DNA of 64,000 bases from Singulisphaera sp. GP187. Lineage in GTDB: Bacteria; Planctomycetota; Phycisphaerae; Phycisphaerales; SM1A02. The stretch is taken from contig CAMBMO010000002.1 of the NCBI GenBank assembly GCA_945868805.1, positions 1-64,000 on the forward strand, read 5' to 3'. The notes beneath the pieces were generated by a model. That model was not told the origin of the DNA and did not search any database. It saw only the letters and a program-made list of their open reading frames with translations. Shown piece after piece: positions 1 to 8,668 of the stretch. Every line of letters starts with the position of its first letter. Position 1 is the stretch's first letter. Both the position numbers and the translations under genes were made by a program.

Positions 1-311
1 ATCGCGATCTCCCCGCCACGAACCTTCAGCATTTCGCGTTCCGGCAGAGTGAGAAGGTCGCGACCACCGAAGAGAACCGTTCCTCCATCGACTCGACCAG
101 GCGGACAAGGAATCAACTGCATCGTCGTCATCGCGGTCACGCTCTTGCCACATCCAGACTCACCAACCACTGCGAGAGTTTGCCGTGGATGAATTGTTAG
201 GCTCAGACCAGCAACAGCCTGAATTCGTGGACCGCCACCTGCATTATCGAACGAGACTGCGAGATCGGCGACCTCGAGTAGTGGCAGAGACTTCTGTGGA
301 GTGTTGGTCAT
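1..311 (-). CDS. Oligopeptide/dipeptide ABC transporter ATPase, N-terminal part (cut by window edge)
   Basis: The visible 103 codons begin MTNTPQKSLPLLEVADLAVS and contain the Walker A motif GESGCGKS around residue 52, followed by the MTTMQLIP segment typical of DppD/OppD ATPases. The product should hydrolyse ATP at the inner face of the membrane to power the permeases encoded just upstream. The ATG overlaps the stop of the preceding permease gene by one base (TGATG on the coding strand), so translation is probably coupled. The signature motif, Walker B and the C-terminal OppD/DppD domain lie outside the window. Family membership is firm; substrate (peptide, nickel or other) cannot be decided. 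Confidence 0.9.
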   Translation of the reverse strand, partial: MTNTPQKSLPLLEVADLAVSFDNAGGGPRIQAVAGLSLTIHPRQTLAVVGESGCGKSVTAMTTMQLIPCPPGRVDGGTVLFGGRDLLTLPEREMLKVRGGEIA

Positions 312-1981
312 CAGTGTGCAGCCTTGCGCAATTTTGGATCGATCGCGTCGCGCAACGCGCCTCCGAGGACGTTGTACGCCAAGACCGAAAAGAATATGGC
401 TGCGCCAGGAAAGATCGCGAGCCACCAGACAAATGTCCCCGTCGACCCGGTCGCGCTTGAAAGCAGCTTTCCCCAGGATGCCTGATTGTCCGGTCCGAGA
501 CCGAGGTACGAGAGCGTCGCCTCAGCAATGATCGCTCCAGCGACCGCAAAGCTTGCATCGACCAGCACGGGCGTCACGCCATTGGGGAGCATGTGACGAA
601 ACAGCACTGACCGAAGTGGCAATCCAGATGCCCGCGCGCCTTGCACGAAGTCTTGGTTGCGCAGTTTCATGAACTCTGCGCGGGTGAAGCGCGCGGCACC
701 CGTCCATGAGAGACAGCCGATGATCGCCATCATCACATAGGTGTTTCTCGGCAGGACTCCCGCCGCCACAATGAGAAGGAAAAGTACTGGAACCGCCATG
801 AAAATTTCGACGATGCGAAAGAGAAAGAGATCGATCTTCCCCCCGAAATACCCCATGATCGAACCCATCGTCACACCGATCACGACAGCGATCCCCGTCG
901 AGACGAATCCCACCGAGATGGACAGCCGACATGCCCACAGAAGCTGCGCCAGCACATCCGCGCCGTTGGAATCGGTGCCGAGAAGAAATCGGTGCGTTGC
1001 AAACGGGCTCGACAGCAGAGGCTTCCACTCACTCTGCAAGGACGCTCGCTGTCGCGCCACTTGCCTCAGGTCGCCCTCCACTCGCACTGCGACATCGTTC
1101 TGACCAGACGCCTTCGCCGTGATCGACGCCGCCGCCAGTCGCTCCGATTCGCGCACACTCGCGGCGTCCTTCGCGGCCACTGCCTGCGCGACCGAGTTCA
1201 TCGGATGCACAGTGATCAATTCGCTTCGCAGTCGATCCGGACTCCAAGGGATCAGCGTGTAAACGCACCGGGTGCGCCCCGCGGCTTCGTCGACGATGTA
1301 CCGGTCATAGTCGACTGGCCGGTGTTGCCAGCGCGCGCCTGACGCGACAGACACCGCGATGAGTGCACCGATGAGTACGACTGCCCGACTCCGGGCCCGA
1401 ATCAGAAACGGAACAAATGACAGCGCGATCGCCAACGGCGCACAAATCATCGCGACGAGCGTGATTCGTCGAGCGACAAACTGCGGATCGGCGACCCAAT
1501 CACCCAACTGCGACGCCCAACCCGATCGGGTCGGGTCGTCGAGCCAATCGGCCGCGAATGATGCGAAGACAACTGTCACCATCCACAAGAGCGCAACCAC
1601 GGCCATCACTCCCAATCGCTCCGAACGCGGAATGCTCCCTGGAACAGCGATTCCGACCGCGCCCGCAAGCGCTCCAAAGAGGAGCAGCAGATCCGTCGCG
1701 GTCAGGCTCTGCCAGAGCGGCGAAAAACCCGATCCGGCCGATCCATCGGTTCCGACCACACGCATCCAGAGCGGATTGGCGTTCGCGACCACCGGGGCAA
1801 AGATCGCGCCGAGAGCGACGAGCCCGATCCAACCGATCGCTGTGACCGCCGATCGATTGCTGAGGACGCGCGCCCACGCGTCGGCCCAGAAACCGCGCGC
1901 TTGAGTGGTCCCAATACCACGCATCGCTTCGACACCCGAGATCGCGGTGGGATGGGAGTCGATCCCTGCATCGTCACGCAT
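311..1981 (-). CDS. ABC transporter permease, OppC/DppC type, with long N-terminal extension
   Basis: A 556-residue inner-membrane permease. The C-terminal 250 residues carry the BPD_transp_1 fold, with the EAA-type loop QGARASGLPLRSVLFRHMLP and the ending DAIDPKLRK usual for OppC. Normal OppC proteins have about 300 residues; here several extra membrane helices and a large extracytoplasmic region with charged and coiled character precede the core. I chose the ATG at 1981, which overlaps the upstream permease stop by 8 bases; an ATG at 2008 in the same frame would add nine residues. It is the second OppC-like permease of this operon. The permease call is secure; substrate is unknown. Confidence 0.88.
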   Translation of the reverse strand: MRDDAGIDSHPTAISGVEAMRGIGTTQARGFWADAWARVLSNRSAVTAIGWIGLVALGAIFAPVVANANPLWMRVVGTDGSAGSGFSPLWQSLTATDLLLLFGALAGAVGIAVPGSIPRSERLGVMAVVALLWMVTVVFASFAADWLDDPTRSGWASQLGDWVADPQFVARRITLVAMICAPLAIALSFVPFLIRARSRAVVLIGALIAVSVASGARWQHRPVDYDRYIVDEAAGRTRCVYTLIPWSPDRLRSELITVHPMNSVAQAVAAKDAASVRESERLAAASITAKASGQNDVAVRVEGDLRQVARQRASLQSEWKPLLSSPFATHRFLLGTDSNGADVLAQLLWACRLSISVGFVSTGIAVVIGVTMGSIMGYFGGKIDLFLFRIVEIFMAVPVLFLLIVAAGVLPRNTYVMMAIIGCLSWTGAARFTRAEFMKLRNQDFVQGARASGLPLRSVLFRHMLPNGVTPVLVDASFAVAGAIIAEATLSYLGLGPDNQASWGKLLSSATGSTGTFVWWLAIFPGAAIFFSVLAYNVLGGALRDAIDPKLRKAAH

Positions 1982-3506
1982 AGGACACTCGCGGGTCAGC
2001 GACCGCATAGAGGATGTCGGCGACGAGCAACGCGAGCAAGCTCACGCACCCGATCATGACCGTGTTGGCAAGCATGATCTCTGCATCGTGCAATCCGATC
2101 GACTCGAGCATCAGTGAACCCATTCCCGGAACCGAAAAGATTTTCTCAACGATGACGCTTCCCGAGAGCATCGCTGGAAAGATCGAGACGAACATCGTGA
2201 TCAGAGGAAGCAGCGAATTGCGAAAGACATGATGGGTCACAATGTCGCGTCGCGACACTCCCTTTGCCTTCGCCGTGCGGACATAATCCGCATTAAAATT
2301 GTCGAGCATCGCTGCGCGCGTCTGTCGCGAGAGCACCGCGAATCCAGCGTAAACCAGACAGACGACCGGGAGGACCAAATGCCACCCCATATCGAGCAAC
2401 CAACCGCGCTCGAAGCCTCCGTCCGTGAAGGTCGGCAAAAAGCTCATCGTCGACGATGTCGTAGAGTGCAATCCAGCGACTGGGAAAAGTCCCAGGTACT
2501 GATTGTTCGCCAGAAATCCGATCGCGAGCACTCCCGCCCACACCACCGGAATCGACCAGAGCGCAATGAACAATCCACCACTCAGGACATCGAACCACGA
2601 TCCGCGTCGCGCCGCTGCGAGCATTCCCGTGGGAATTGAAACGAGGTAGATCAGCGGAAAGGCGATGAGGTTGATCAGCATTGTGACTGGAAGCGCCTCC
2701 ATGATCAGATTGGAGACAGGACGATTCTTGGTGCGACTCCATCCAAGATCTGGCGTTCCGATCGAAATGACTCCCGGAAGCACTGGAACTCCTGCCTGCG
2801 CGAATGGCGCACTCTCAAAGCTCTCGACCAGCATCGCACGCGCATGAGCAGCCTTGACGCCCATCTCCGATGCCAGGTCCGACGCCGATCGCACAGCTGC
2901 CCAGTCGGGCGCCTGCTCATCGATCACGAGCGCACCAAGCGATTCTGCCTGCACCTCGCCGCGGCGATCGATGAGCGATGATTGACCCGTCGCGTCGGCA
3001 TACTGCGCGAGGGCGATTCGAAGCGTGGCCAACGAAGATATGAATGCTTCTCGCGCGGAACTGTTGGATCGAGCAAGCGCGCGGTACTGCGCCTGTCTCT
3101 CCTCGCCGATCGGGGCAGCGACAAACGGCGTACCGCTCTCCACTCCAGCCGCACGCTCCTGGTTGCCTGCGACGCCAACTGCCAACATCGAAGGTAGCGA
3201 CTTTGGGCTGTAAATCCGTTCGCCAGTCGAGTCGATCTGAGCACGTGAACCGAACTTGACCGGGGAGACTCGACCAAGCCAGCGGATGTACTGGGTGACG
3301 ATCGGCTCGTCGAGTCCGAATCGATCTCGAAAGCGAGCCTCCGCAATTCTCGGGTCACTTGCGCTTGGGTTACCGCCCCCCGAAGCAGCCGATGCGCTTG
3401 CGCTAAAACCGCCTGGCGCAAGCGCGATCAAGCTATAGACCATGAACGTCATCCCGATCAATGTCGGGATCATCAAGAGCAGTCGACGGCTGATGTACGG
3501 AAGCAT
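1974..3506 (-). CDS. ABC transporter permease, OppB/DppB type
   Basis: 510 residues starting MLPYISRRLLLMIPTLIGMT, the classical OppB N-terminus with one membrane helix. A long extracytoplasmic insert of about 220 residues follows. The BPD_transp_1 helices are in the C-terminal half with the EAA-type loop VRTAKAKGVSRRDIVTHHVF and the ending YAVADPRVSYA. OppB proteins are usually about 310 residues, so the insert is notable and matches the enlarged permease encoded next. It forms the membrane channel together with an OppC partner. It lies 13 bases downstream of the binding-protein gene and overlaps the next permease. Confidence 0.92.
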   Translation of the reverse strand: MLPYISRRLLLMIPTLIGMTFMVYSLIALAPGGFSASASAASGGGNPSASDPRIAEARFRDRFGLDEPIVTQYIRWLGRVSPVKFGSRAQIDSTGERIYSPKSLPSMLAVGVAGNQERAAGVESGTPFVAAPIGEERQAQYRALARSNSSAREAFISSLATLRIALAQYADATGQSSLIDRRGEVQAESLGALVIDEQAPDWAAVRSASDLASEMGVKAAHARAMLVESFESAPFAQAGVPVLPGVISIGTPDLGWSRTKNRPVSNLIMEALPVTMLINLIAFPLIYLVSIPTGMLAAARRGSWFDVLSGGLFIALWSIPVVWAGVLAIGFLANNQYLGLFPVAGLHSTTSSTMSFLPTFTDGGFERGWLLDMGWHLVLPVVCLVYAGFAVLSRQTRAAMLDNFNADYVRTAKAKGVSRRDIVTHHVFRNSLLPLITMFVSIFPAMLSGSVIVEKIFSVPGMGSLMLESIGLHDAEIMLANTVMIGCVSLLALLVADILYAVADPRVSYA

Positions 3507-3519
3507 CCGAGTGCCTCGA

Positions 3520-5460
3520 TCAATGACTAGGCTGTGGAAGTGCAGTAGGGCCGGCGAAGAAAAACTCCTCCGGCGAGAGTCCGGTCTTGTACATCCTCAC
3601 ATTGCCGAAGTCGCGACGAATAAATCGCAGCCACGGAGCGACCCGGACAAATGTGTAAGGCTGCCCCTGCGCGATCACTCCCTCCAGTTGTTGCCAGATG
3701 AGCATGCGCGACTTCTCGTCCATCGTGCGACGCGCCTGCTCGATGAGCGAATCAGCGGATGGGTCTGACCACTGGCTGAAATTGTCCCGCCCCTTCGCCA
3801 TGCTCTCGGAGTGGAATATCTGCTTGACATCGCTCTCGGGCGCGCTCGCGCTCCACGACATGATCACCGCATCAAAGTCGCGGGCCTTCAAAATGTCCTG
3901 ATATCGGCTCCAGTCGATCGGCCGTGTCGTCATCACGATGCCAGCCTTCTTGAATGCGTCGCCAATAAATCGAGCGATTCGTTCCGCGATTTCTCCAGAA
4001 GTGGCATACGTAAACTCGAACTCGAACTTCGCGCCTGTCGCATCGTCGAGAATTCCGTCCGCATTGCGATCCTCCCATCCAGCCTCCTTCAGGAGTGCCA
4101 TGCCGGCGGCGGGGTCGAAGGGCATCGCAGAGAGCGACGGGTCCGATGCGGGACCCTCGGGATTAAATGGACCTTTCGAAACCGTGCCAATTCCATCCCA
4201 GATATCGCGAATCATCTTGTCTCGATCGAGAAGCAGAGTCATCGCACGACGAACTCGCGCATCGGCAAACGGCGTCTTTCGCCCCGACTCGCCACGAGGA
4301 CCACACTGCCACGCGATGAACGAGTATCCACTGCGCATGTTGATCCACTTCAGCGCGTAGGTTGACTTCTCAAAGTCAGGCTCGTCACGAAGGATTGTGT
4401 TGAACTGTGGCGAGGTCGGCAACACCATCGACGCTTGGTTATTGCGATACGCCACCAATCGGGCGAGTTCGTCCTTGATGACTTGAAAGCGATATCGATC
4501 AAGTGGCGCTTGACCGCACCACCAGTTTGGATTGCGCACGAGGACCACATCGCCTCCGGGTGTCCATTGGGTCGAAAGTTCTTGGACTGACGCGGGGAGT
4601 CGTTGCATCATGAACGGTCCCGATCCAAACAAGATCCCGGTCGACTGGTTGATCTGCGCAGGTTCGAACTGCGAGTAATACCGCTTCGACAGGATCGGGT
4701 TGCCCATCGCCATCAAGATGTTCGAAAAGAGAGCGTCCTTGAATCGAAACTCGACCGTCGACGCGTCAATGACATCGACACCATCGAGCGCATCGACCAT
4801 CGTCGAGCGCGTCCGATCGGCATCAATGCTCGTGTTGAGCACGAAGTCCATGAATGTCCAGCGAATGTCTTCCGCCGTCACGGGAGCGCGATCGCTGAAG
4901 ATGGCGTGTGGATTGATGTGCACGCGAATCCACCTCCCATCAGGGTCGATCTGCCAGGCATCGGCGAGCGTCCCTATCAATTTCATCGTCGTCGGATCGA
5001 AGGTCGCCAACGATTCACACACTCGATCGATCACACGAAGTCCGTAGACATCTCCATAGAGGTATGGCGTGACCTTTTGTGGTTGCCCCTCGAAAACCTC
5101 GACGAACTCCCCTCCCGATTTGTAACCCGGCACGGTCGACGGATCATTCGTGAATGCAGGCTCGGGTTGCCAGGCAACTGGAACCCCGGGGCGAGCCCAC
5201 GATTGGTTTCGTTGAGCCGGCACAGGCGACGCCTGAACAACATGCGACGGAGTGGCCATCTGCGTCCCGGAGCGCGTCCCGGAGCGCATCCCGCTCTCGA
5301 TGGCCGCCAATCTTGCTTCCAAGTTGCGACCGCGCTCTTCGATTGTCTGAAGGACTGGCCACTGACGATCGCGTTGAACCATGGACAGCCACAGTGTGGC
5401 GAGGATCAGGGTAAGCAACAGCACGATCACAAAATCTTTGATTCCAAATCGGTTTTGCAT
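3520..5460 (-). CDS. Extracellular solute-binding protein, family 5 (DppA/OppA-like), membrane-anchored
   Basis: 646 residues of the SBP_bac_5 family, which captures peptides or nickel complexes and delivers them to the permease pair. The N-terminus MQNRFGIKDFVIVLLLTL forms one membrane helix (about residues 9-27) without a lipobox, followed by a short coiled segment, so the protein is probably anchored by an uncleaved helix. The binding-protein core begins near residue 120. A 12-base duplication near 5267-5290 gives a repeated RSGT motif in the linker. The gene sits between a C-type permease and a B-type permease, which ties it to this transporter. Confidence 0.92.
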   Translation of the reverse strand: MQNRFGIKDFVIVLLLTLILATLWLSMVQRDRQWPVLQTIEERGRNLEARLAAIESGMRSGTRSGTQMATPSHVVQASPVPAQRNQSWARPGVPVAWQPEPAFTNDPSTVPGYKSGGEFVEVFEGQPQKVTPYLYGDVYGLRVIDRVCESLATFDPTTMKLIGTLADAWQIDPDGRWIRVHINPHAIFSDRAPVTAEDIRWTFMDFVLNTSIDADRTRSTMVDALDGVDVIDASTVEFRFKDALFSNILMAMGNPILSKRYYSQFEPAQINQSTGILFGSGPFMMQRLPASVQELSTQWTPGGDVVLVRNPNWWCGQAPLDRYRFQVIKDELARLVAYRNNQASMVLPTSPQFNTILRDEPDFEKSTYALKWINMRSGYSFIAWQCGPRGESGRKTPFADARVRRAMTLLLDRDKMIRDIWDGIGTVSKGPFNPEGPASDPSLSAMPFDPAAGMALLKEAGWEDRNADGILDDATGAKFEFEFTYATSGEIAERIARFIGDAFKKAGIVMTTRPIDWSRYQDILKARDFDAVIMSWSASAPESDVKQIFHSESMAKGRDNFSQWSDPSADSLIEQARRTMDEKSRMLIWQQLEGVIAQGQPYTFVRVAPWLRFIRRDFGNVRMYKTGLSPEEFFFAGPTALPQPSH

Positions 5461-5478
5461 AGGAGTCTCGCAAGCCTA

Positions 5479-6519
5479 TCACGCCGTCACTGTGCGTCGA
5501 CGAGATGCGGGGTCGACGCTCCTGCGCAGAGAATCACCCACGAAGTTGAGCGCGAGCAACGTCGCAGCGATCGACAAGCATGGCCACACGAGGAGCCACC
5601 ACCGACTTTTGATCGTGTTGACCTCCGAGAGACCTTCGGCGGCGAGGTTGCCCCACGATGGAAGGGGTTCGCGGACTCCAATCCCGAGGAAGCTGAGAAA
5701 GCTCTCAGAGAGAATCGCCGCTGGCACCGCGAGTGCGGCGTAAACCGCGATCGGCGCAACGACATTTGGCAAATAATGCAGCCGAAACTGGCGCCAGGGT
5801 CCGACACCGATTGCGCGACATGCTTCCATGAAAAGCTGCCCCCTTAGGCTGAGGACCTGGCCACGGATCACTCGGGCAACGGTCAGCCAGCTCGTCGCCC
5901 CGATAGCAAGCAACAGAATGACGACATCGAAGACCTGCCGACCACTTCCCGTCCGCTCGATCTGCAGTCGCTCCAAGATTCCCTCCGCGGCGACCGCGAA
6001 CATCACCACGAGCAGCATCGAAGGCAGTCCATACATGACATCGACGGCGCGCATCATCGCGCTGTCTGCACGTCCTCCGCACGCAGCGCTCGTCGTCCCG
6101 TAGAGCGTCCCAAATGCGATCGCGACGGTCGCGGCACTCAATCCGATCAGAAGGCTGACAGCCCCACCAAGCAAGCACCGCGCCAAGACATCCCGGCCAA
6201 GTCGATCCGTGCCAAAGATACGGGTTGGAACATACGCACCTTCGGCCAATTGCTCTTCAACAACCGAACGATCGCGCTGTGAATCTTCCCACCAGGAAGG
6301 AGGTCGCAATTGCAATTCAAGATTGCCCGCCTCGTATCGCCGGACGGGCGCGCCACCCGTTCGGTCAACTCGAGCGAGCGTCCAAGGGAGAGATGCGACA
6401 CAAGCGAGTAGAACCGCGCCAATGACCACGAAGCCGAGTCGTGCAGGCGAGAACACATCAAGAACTTTGAATGTCGCGCACCACCCGCTTTGGATTTGAC
6501 GCTCCACGCGATTCGTCAA
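5479..6519 (-). CDS. ABC transporter permease, OppC/DppC type
   Basis: 346 residues with an N-terminal helix (about 29-48), a periplasmic stretch, then RLGRDVLARCLLGGAVSLLI, which is the standard entry to the OppC transport core, and the EAA-type loop EACRAIGVGPWRQFRLHYLP. The C-terminus SLRRSVDPASRR matches the family ending. Length is close to a normal OppC. The start overlaps the previous gene's stop by 4 bases (ATGA). Together with the gene at 311-1981 this gives the operon two OppC-like permeases for one OppB-like permease. Alternating pairs or two separate transporters are both possible. Confidence 0.92.
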   Translation of the reverse strand: MTNRVERQIQSGWCATFKVLDVFSPARLGFVVIGAVLLACVASLPWTLARVDRTGGAPVRRYEAGNLELQLRPPSWWEDSQRDRSVVEEQLAEGAYVPTRIFGTDRLGRDVLARCLLGGAVSLLIGLSAATVAIAFGTLYGTTSAACGGRADSAMMRAVDVMYGLPSMLLVVMFAVAAEGILERLQIERTGSGRQVFDVVILLLAIGATSWLTVARVIRGQVLSLRGQLFMEACRAIGVGPWRQFRLHYLPNVVAPIAVYAALAVPAAILSESFLSFLGIGVREPLPSWGNLAAEGLSEVNTIKSRWWLLVWPCLSIAATLLALNFVGDSLRRSVDPASRRRTVTA

Positions 6520-7319
6520 GGGGATTTTGTCGGGTCGGTCGCGGGTGGCGAGATAGGAACTGCCGAAGGCGGCGCCGGGCTGGAAACCGGGGGTAAAACC
6601 GGCGGTAAAACCGGCGGTAAAACCGGCGCCGAAACCGAGGAAGGTTCGACCGGAGACCGACCGCCAAGCACATTTTCGCCACTCCCCTCTCGGCAGGCAT
6701 TCACCATTCGTTCGACCGTCTCGTGTCGAGCGCGCGCATCTCGCTCAAGATCGGCGCGCATGGTGCGCATCACCGAGTCAATCTCGGCAAGTTCCATAGC
6801 ACGAGATCGCAAATTGAGGTCGACCAGAGTTCCAGCGAGGGTGCGAATCTGGGACTCCAACTGCTCGCTCTCTTCTTTGCGATTTCCCACTCGCGCGCTC
6901 ATCCAGATCGGACCGAGCCCATCTAACTGGCCCTGCACCCGCAATTCTTCAACTCGAAGCAGGTAGAGATCGGGCTTGCGCTCACGAAGCACTGCGAGCG
7001 AACTAAGTCGCTTCCCGAGCTTCGCCGCCGCTGCCCGGAAGGTTTGTGGATCCTTCGCTCGCGCGCTCTCGAGGGTCTTCGCCCACTCCGGCGAGACATC
7101 TCGTGCCACGGCAATCAACGCGTCAGGATCGGGCTCCGCGGGACGGGGTTTGCTCTGGGTGGTCGTAGCACGAGCGACGGGAGCATCGTCGCTCATTCCT
7201 TGAGGCGATGCTGAAGTCCCAGTCGCTGCATCGACGGCCACATCGACTGCGAGAAGCGAACATGCGTTCAAAAATACGAGAAGCGGGAACTTCAGCATCA
7301 AGGCTCTTTTTCGAGGCAT
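6516..7319 (-). CDS. Hypothetical exported protein, charged helical, with PVLP repeats
   Basis: I do not recognise a family. The 267-residue product starts MPRKRALMLKFPLLVFLNAC, a likely signal peptide; a second in-frame ATG seven codons later (MLKFPLLVF) is an equally good start. The middle (about 70-215) is rich in Glu, Arg, Leu and Ala and likely forms long helices. The tail is Pro-rich, with a 12-base unit repeated three times coding for PVLP. It overlaps the permease gene by 4 bases, so it probably belongs to the transporter operon. It also lies just downstream of the sigma/anti-sigma-like pair and could be a periplasmic partner of that pair. Confidence 0.65.
   Translation of the reverse strand: MPRKRALMLKFPLLVFLNACSLLAVDVAVDAATGTSASPQGMSDDAPVARATTTQSKPRPAEPDPDALIAVARDVSPEWAKTLESARAKDPQTFRAAAAKLGKRLSSLAVLRERKPDLYLLRVEELRVQGQLDGLGPIWMSARVGNRKEESEQLESQIRTLAGTLVDLNLRSRAMELAEIDSVMRTMRADLERDARARHETVERMVNACREGSGENVLGGRSPVEPSSVSAPVLPPVLPPVLPPVSSPAPPSAVPISPPATDPTKSP
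6592..6627 (-). repeat. 12-base tandem repeat, three copies, inside the coding region
   Basis: The plus-strand unit ggtaaaaccggc occurs three times head to tail. On the coding strand it gives PVLP-type repeats, so copy-number change would keep the frame. Confidence 0.9.
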
Positions 7320-7405
7320 TTTGTCAATTCCATTTGATCTGCCACTTGAGTCGATCCACTAAACTCATTCACTGAATTCATCCACCAAGTCAAACCGACC
7401 GCATT

Positions 7406-7448
7406 CCAATCCGTCCCAGTCCAATCCGTCCCAGTCCACTCCGTCCCA
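7406..7448. repeat. 15-base tandem repeat in the gap 7320-7467
   Basis: The unit ccaatccgtcccagt is present twice exactly, followed by a third degenerate copy (ccactccgtccca). It fills much of the 148-base gap between the anti-sigma-like gene and the exported protein gene. I see no other recognisable element in this gap. Confidence 0.88.
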
Positions 7449-7467
7449 AAGAGAATCGCAACTGCGA

Positions 7468-8004
7468 TCATTGGGATGAAGCCGAAGCAAGTATCAATCG
7501 AACCTCTGAATCGAGATCGCCATAAGACGCATCCCGAGTCCTCAGGATCGGCATTGCACTCGCATCATCAATCACAAATTCAAGACGTCCATCCGCAGAA
7601 ATCGTCTCGCTACCCGCAAGCAGCGAAACGAGTACGGGCTCAGCGACTGTCCCTCCCGAATCCACAGTCGCAACAGATTCATTATTCCAATTCGGCACCA
7701 CCCCATCGTTCTGACGAATCGAAAGGACGAACGCCGCTGCAACGGTTGCGGCAGCCGCCAATCCAACTCCCCACTTCATGTACCGTTCTCTTTCGGAGTC
7801 GAACTTCAAGGAGGGCGAACGGGCGATCAATGGCATCGTCGAAGTCGCGATCCGACTTGCAAGATCCTCGCGAAAACGCATTCGCTCGCCGCGACGAGCG
7901 AGCATCGCCTCTATCTGTGGATCGCCGGCGCGATCATCATTCTGTGGATCGCCGGCGCGATCATCATCGTCGGAGCCGGAGAGCGGTGAAGAAGACCAAT
8001 TCAT
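7468..8004 (-). CDS. Membrane protein next to an ECF sigma factor, possible anti-sigma factor
   Basis: A 178-residue product from the ATG at 8004, with an acidic N-terminus, a cytoplasmic helical segment (IEAMLARRGERMRFREDLA, about 31-49), a single membrane helix (about 77-95, MKWGVGLAAAATVAAAFVL) and a periplasmic tail. A GTG at 8052 in the same frame would add 16 residues and overlap the sigma gene by 11 bases. Size, topology and position just after an ECF sigma gene are those of an anti-sigma factor. The usual zinc anti-sigma motif (HxxxCxxC) is absent, so the role is inferred from context only. A 27-base duplication creates DDRAGDPQ twice near residues 14-30. Confidence 0.68.
   Translation of the reverse strand: MNWSSSPLSGSDDDDRAGDPQNDDRAGDPQIEAMLARRGERMRFREDLASRIATSTMPLIARSPSLKFDSERERYMKWGVGLAAAATVAAAFVLSIRQNDGVVPNWNNESVATVDSGGTVAEPVLVSLLAGSETISADGRLEFVIDDASAMPILRTRDASYGDLDSEVRLILASASSQ
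7914..7967 (-). repeat. 27-base exact direct duplication, in frame
   Basis: Positions 7914-7940 and 7941-7967 are identical. The duplication adds nine residues (DDRAGDPQN/I) to the acidic head of the anti-sigma-like protein and keeps the frame. Confidence 0.92.
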
Positions 8005-8041
8005 GTGCCTAGGAGAACGACGACCCCCCCGATCAATTGCA

Positions 8042-8614
8042 CTACTTATCACCTCTTTTTTGCTGTCGCTCTATCGATTCGCGGAGTCGCCCAAGGGCTC
8101 GGTGGTGTCGAGCGAGCAGAGTGCCGACAGGTTCGTCCAGCAATGCCGCTATTTCCTTGAAACTCAACTCCGCCGTGTGTCGCAAGTCAATAATTTCTCG
8201 GTCGGCCCTCGAAAGTCCCTCCATCGCCCGCTCAAGTGCGACAATTTGATCCCGATCTGCCGTCCTATAACCATCATCGCTCGGGGTTCCTTCTAATTCC
8301 GAGAGGAATTCAATTGGAGTCGGTTTCGCGTGTCGCGATCTGCGACGCATCTCATCCCGAAGTCGATTCACCGCGACTCGAAAAATCCACGACTCAAAGC
8401 GACCTTGCTCGCGGTACTCGCCAAGTTTCTCTGCGACTGTCACGAAGACCGACTGAGTCAATTCTTCGGCGAGGTCGGAATCTCTGCACTGCGCCTTGAG
8501 CAACCCGAAGACTCGCGGAGAAAACTCCGAAACCAACGCACGCCACGCGAATTCATCGCCTCGCGCGGCGTCTGCCAACCACTTCGCAATTCGGTCGTCC
8601 TGACCATCCCTCAT
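8042..8614 (-). CDS. ECF-family RNA polymerase sigma factor
   Basis: 190 residues with the two sigma domains of ECF factors and nothing else. Region 2 runs through AWRALVSEFSPRVFGLLKAQ and ELTQSVFVTVAEKLGEY to FESWIFRVAVNRLRDE. Region 4 is near the C-terminus, with LSRADREIIDLRHTAELSF and a helix-turn-helix IAALLDEPVGTLLARHHRAL. It would redirect RNA polymerase to stress or envelope promoters. It lies 54 bases after dnaB on the same strand and is followed immediately by a membrane protein that may hold it inactive. The ECF subgroup and its target promoters cannot be stated from sequence alone. Confidence 0.92.
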   Translation of the reverse strand: MRDGQDDRIAKWLADAARGDEFAWRALVSEFSPRVFGLLKAQCRDSDLAEELTQSVFVTVAEKLGEYREQGRFESWIFRVAVNRLRDEMRRRSRHAKPTPIEFLSELEGTPSDDGYRTADRDQIVALERAMEGLSRADREIIDLRHTAELSFKEIAALLDEPVGTLLARHHRALGRLRESIERQQKRGDK

Positions 8615-8668
8615 TGTGCCGATGAGTCTACGGTGGATACTTCCCGCGAGAACGAACGAGACCTCTCG

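Noticed and set aside
4603-5847. 414-codon plus-strand frame
   Set aside because: It is antisense to the solute-binding protein and permease genes and has no family resemblance.
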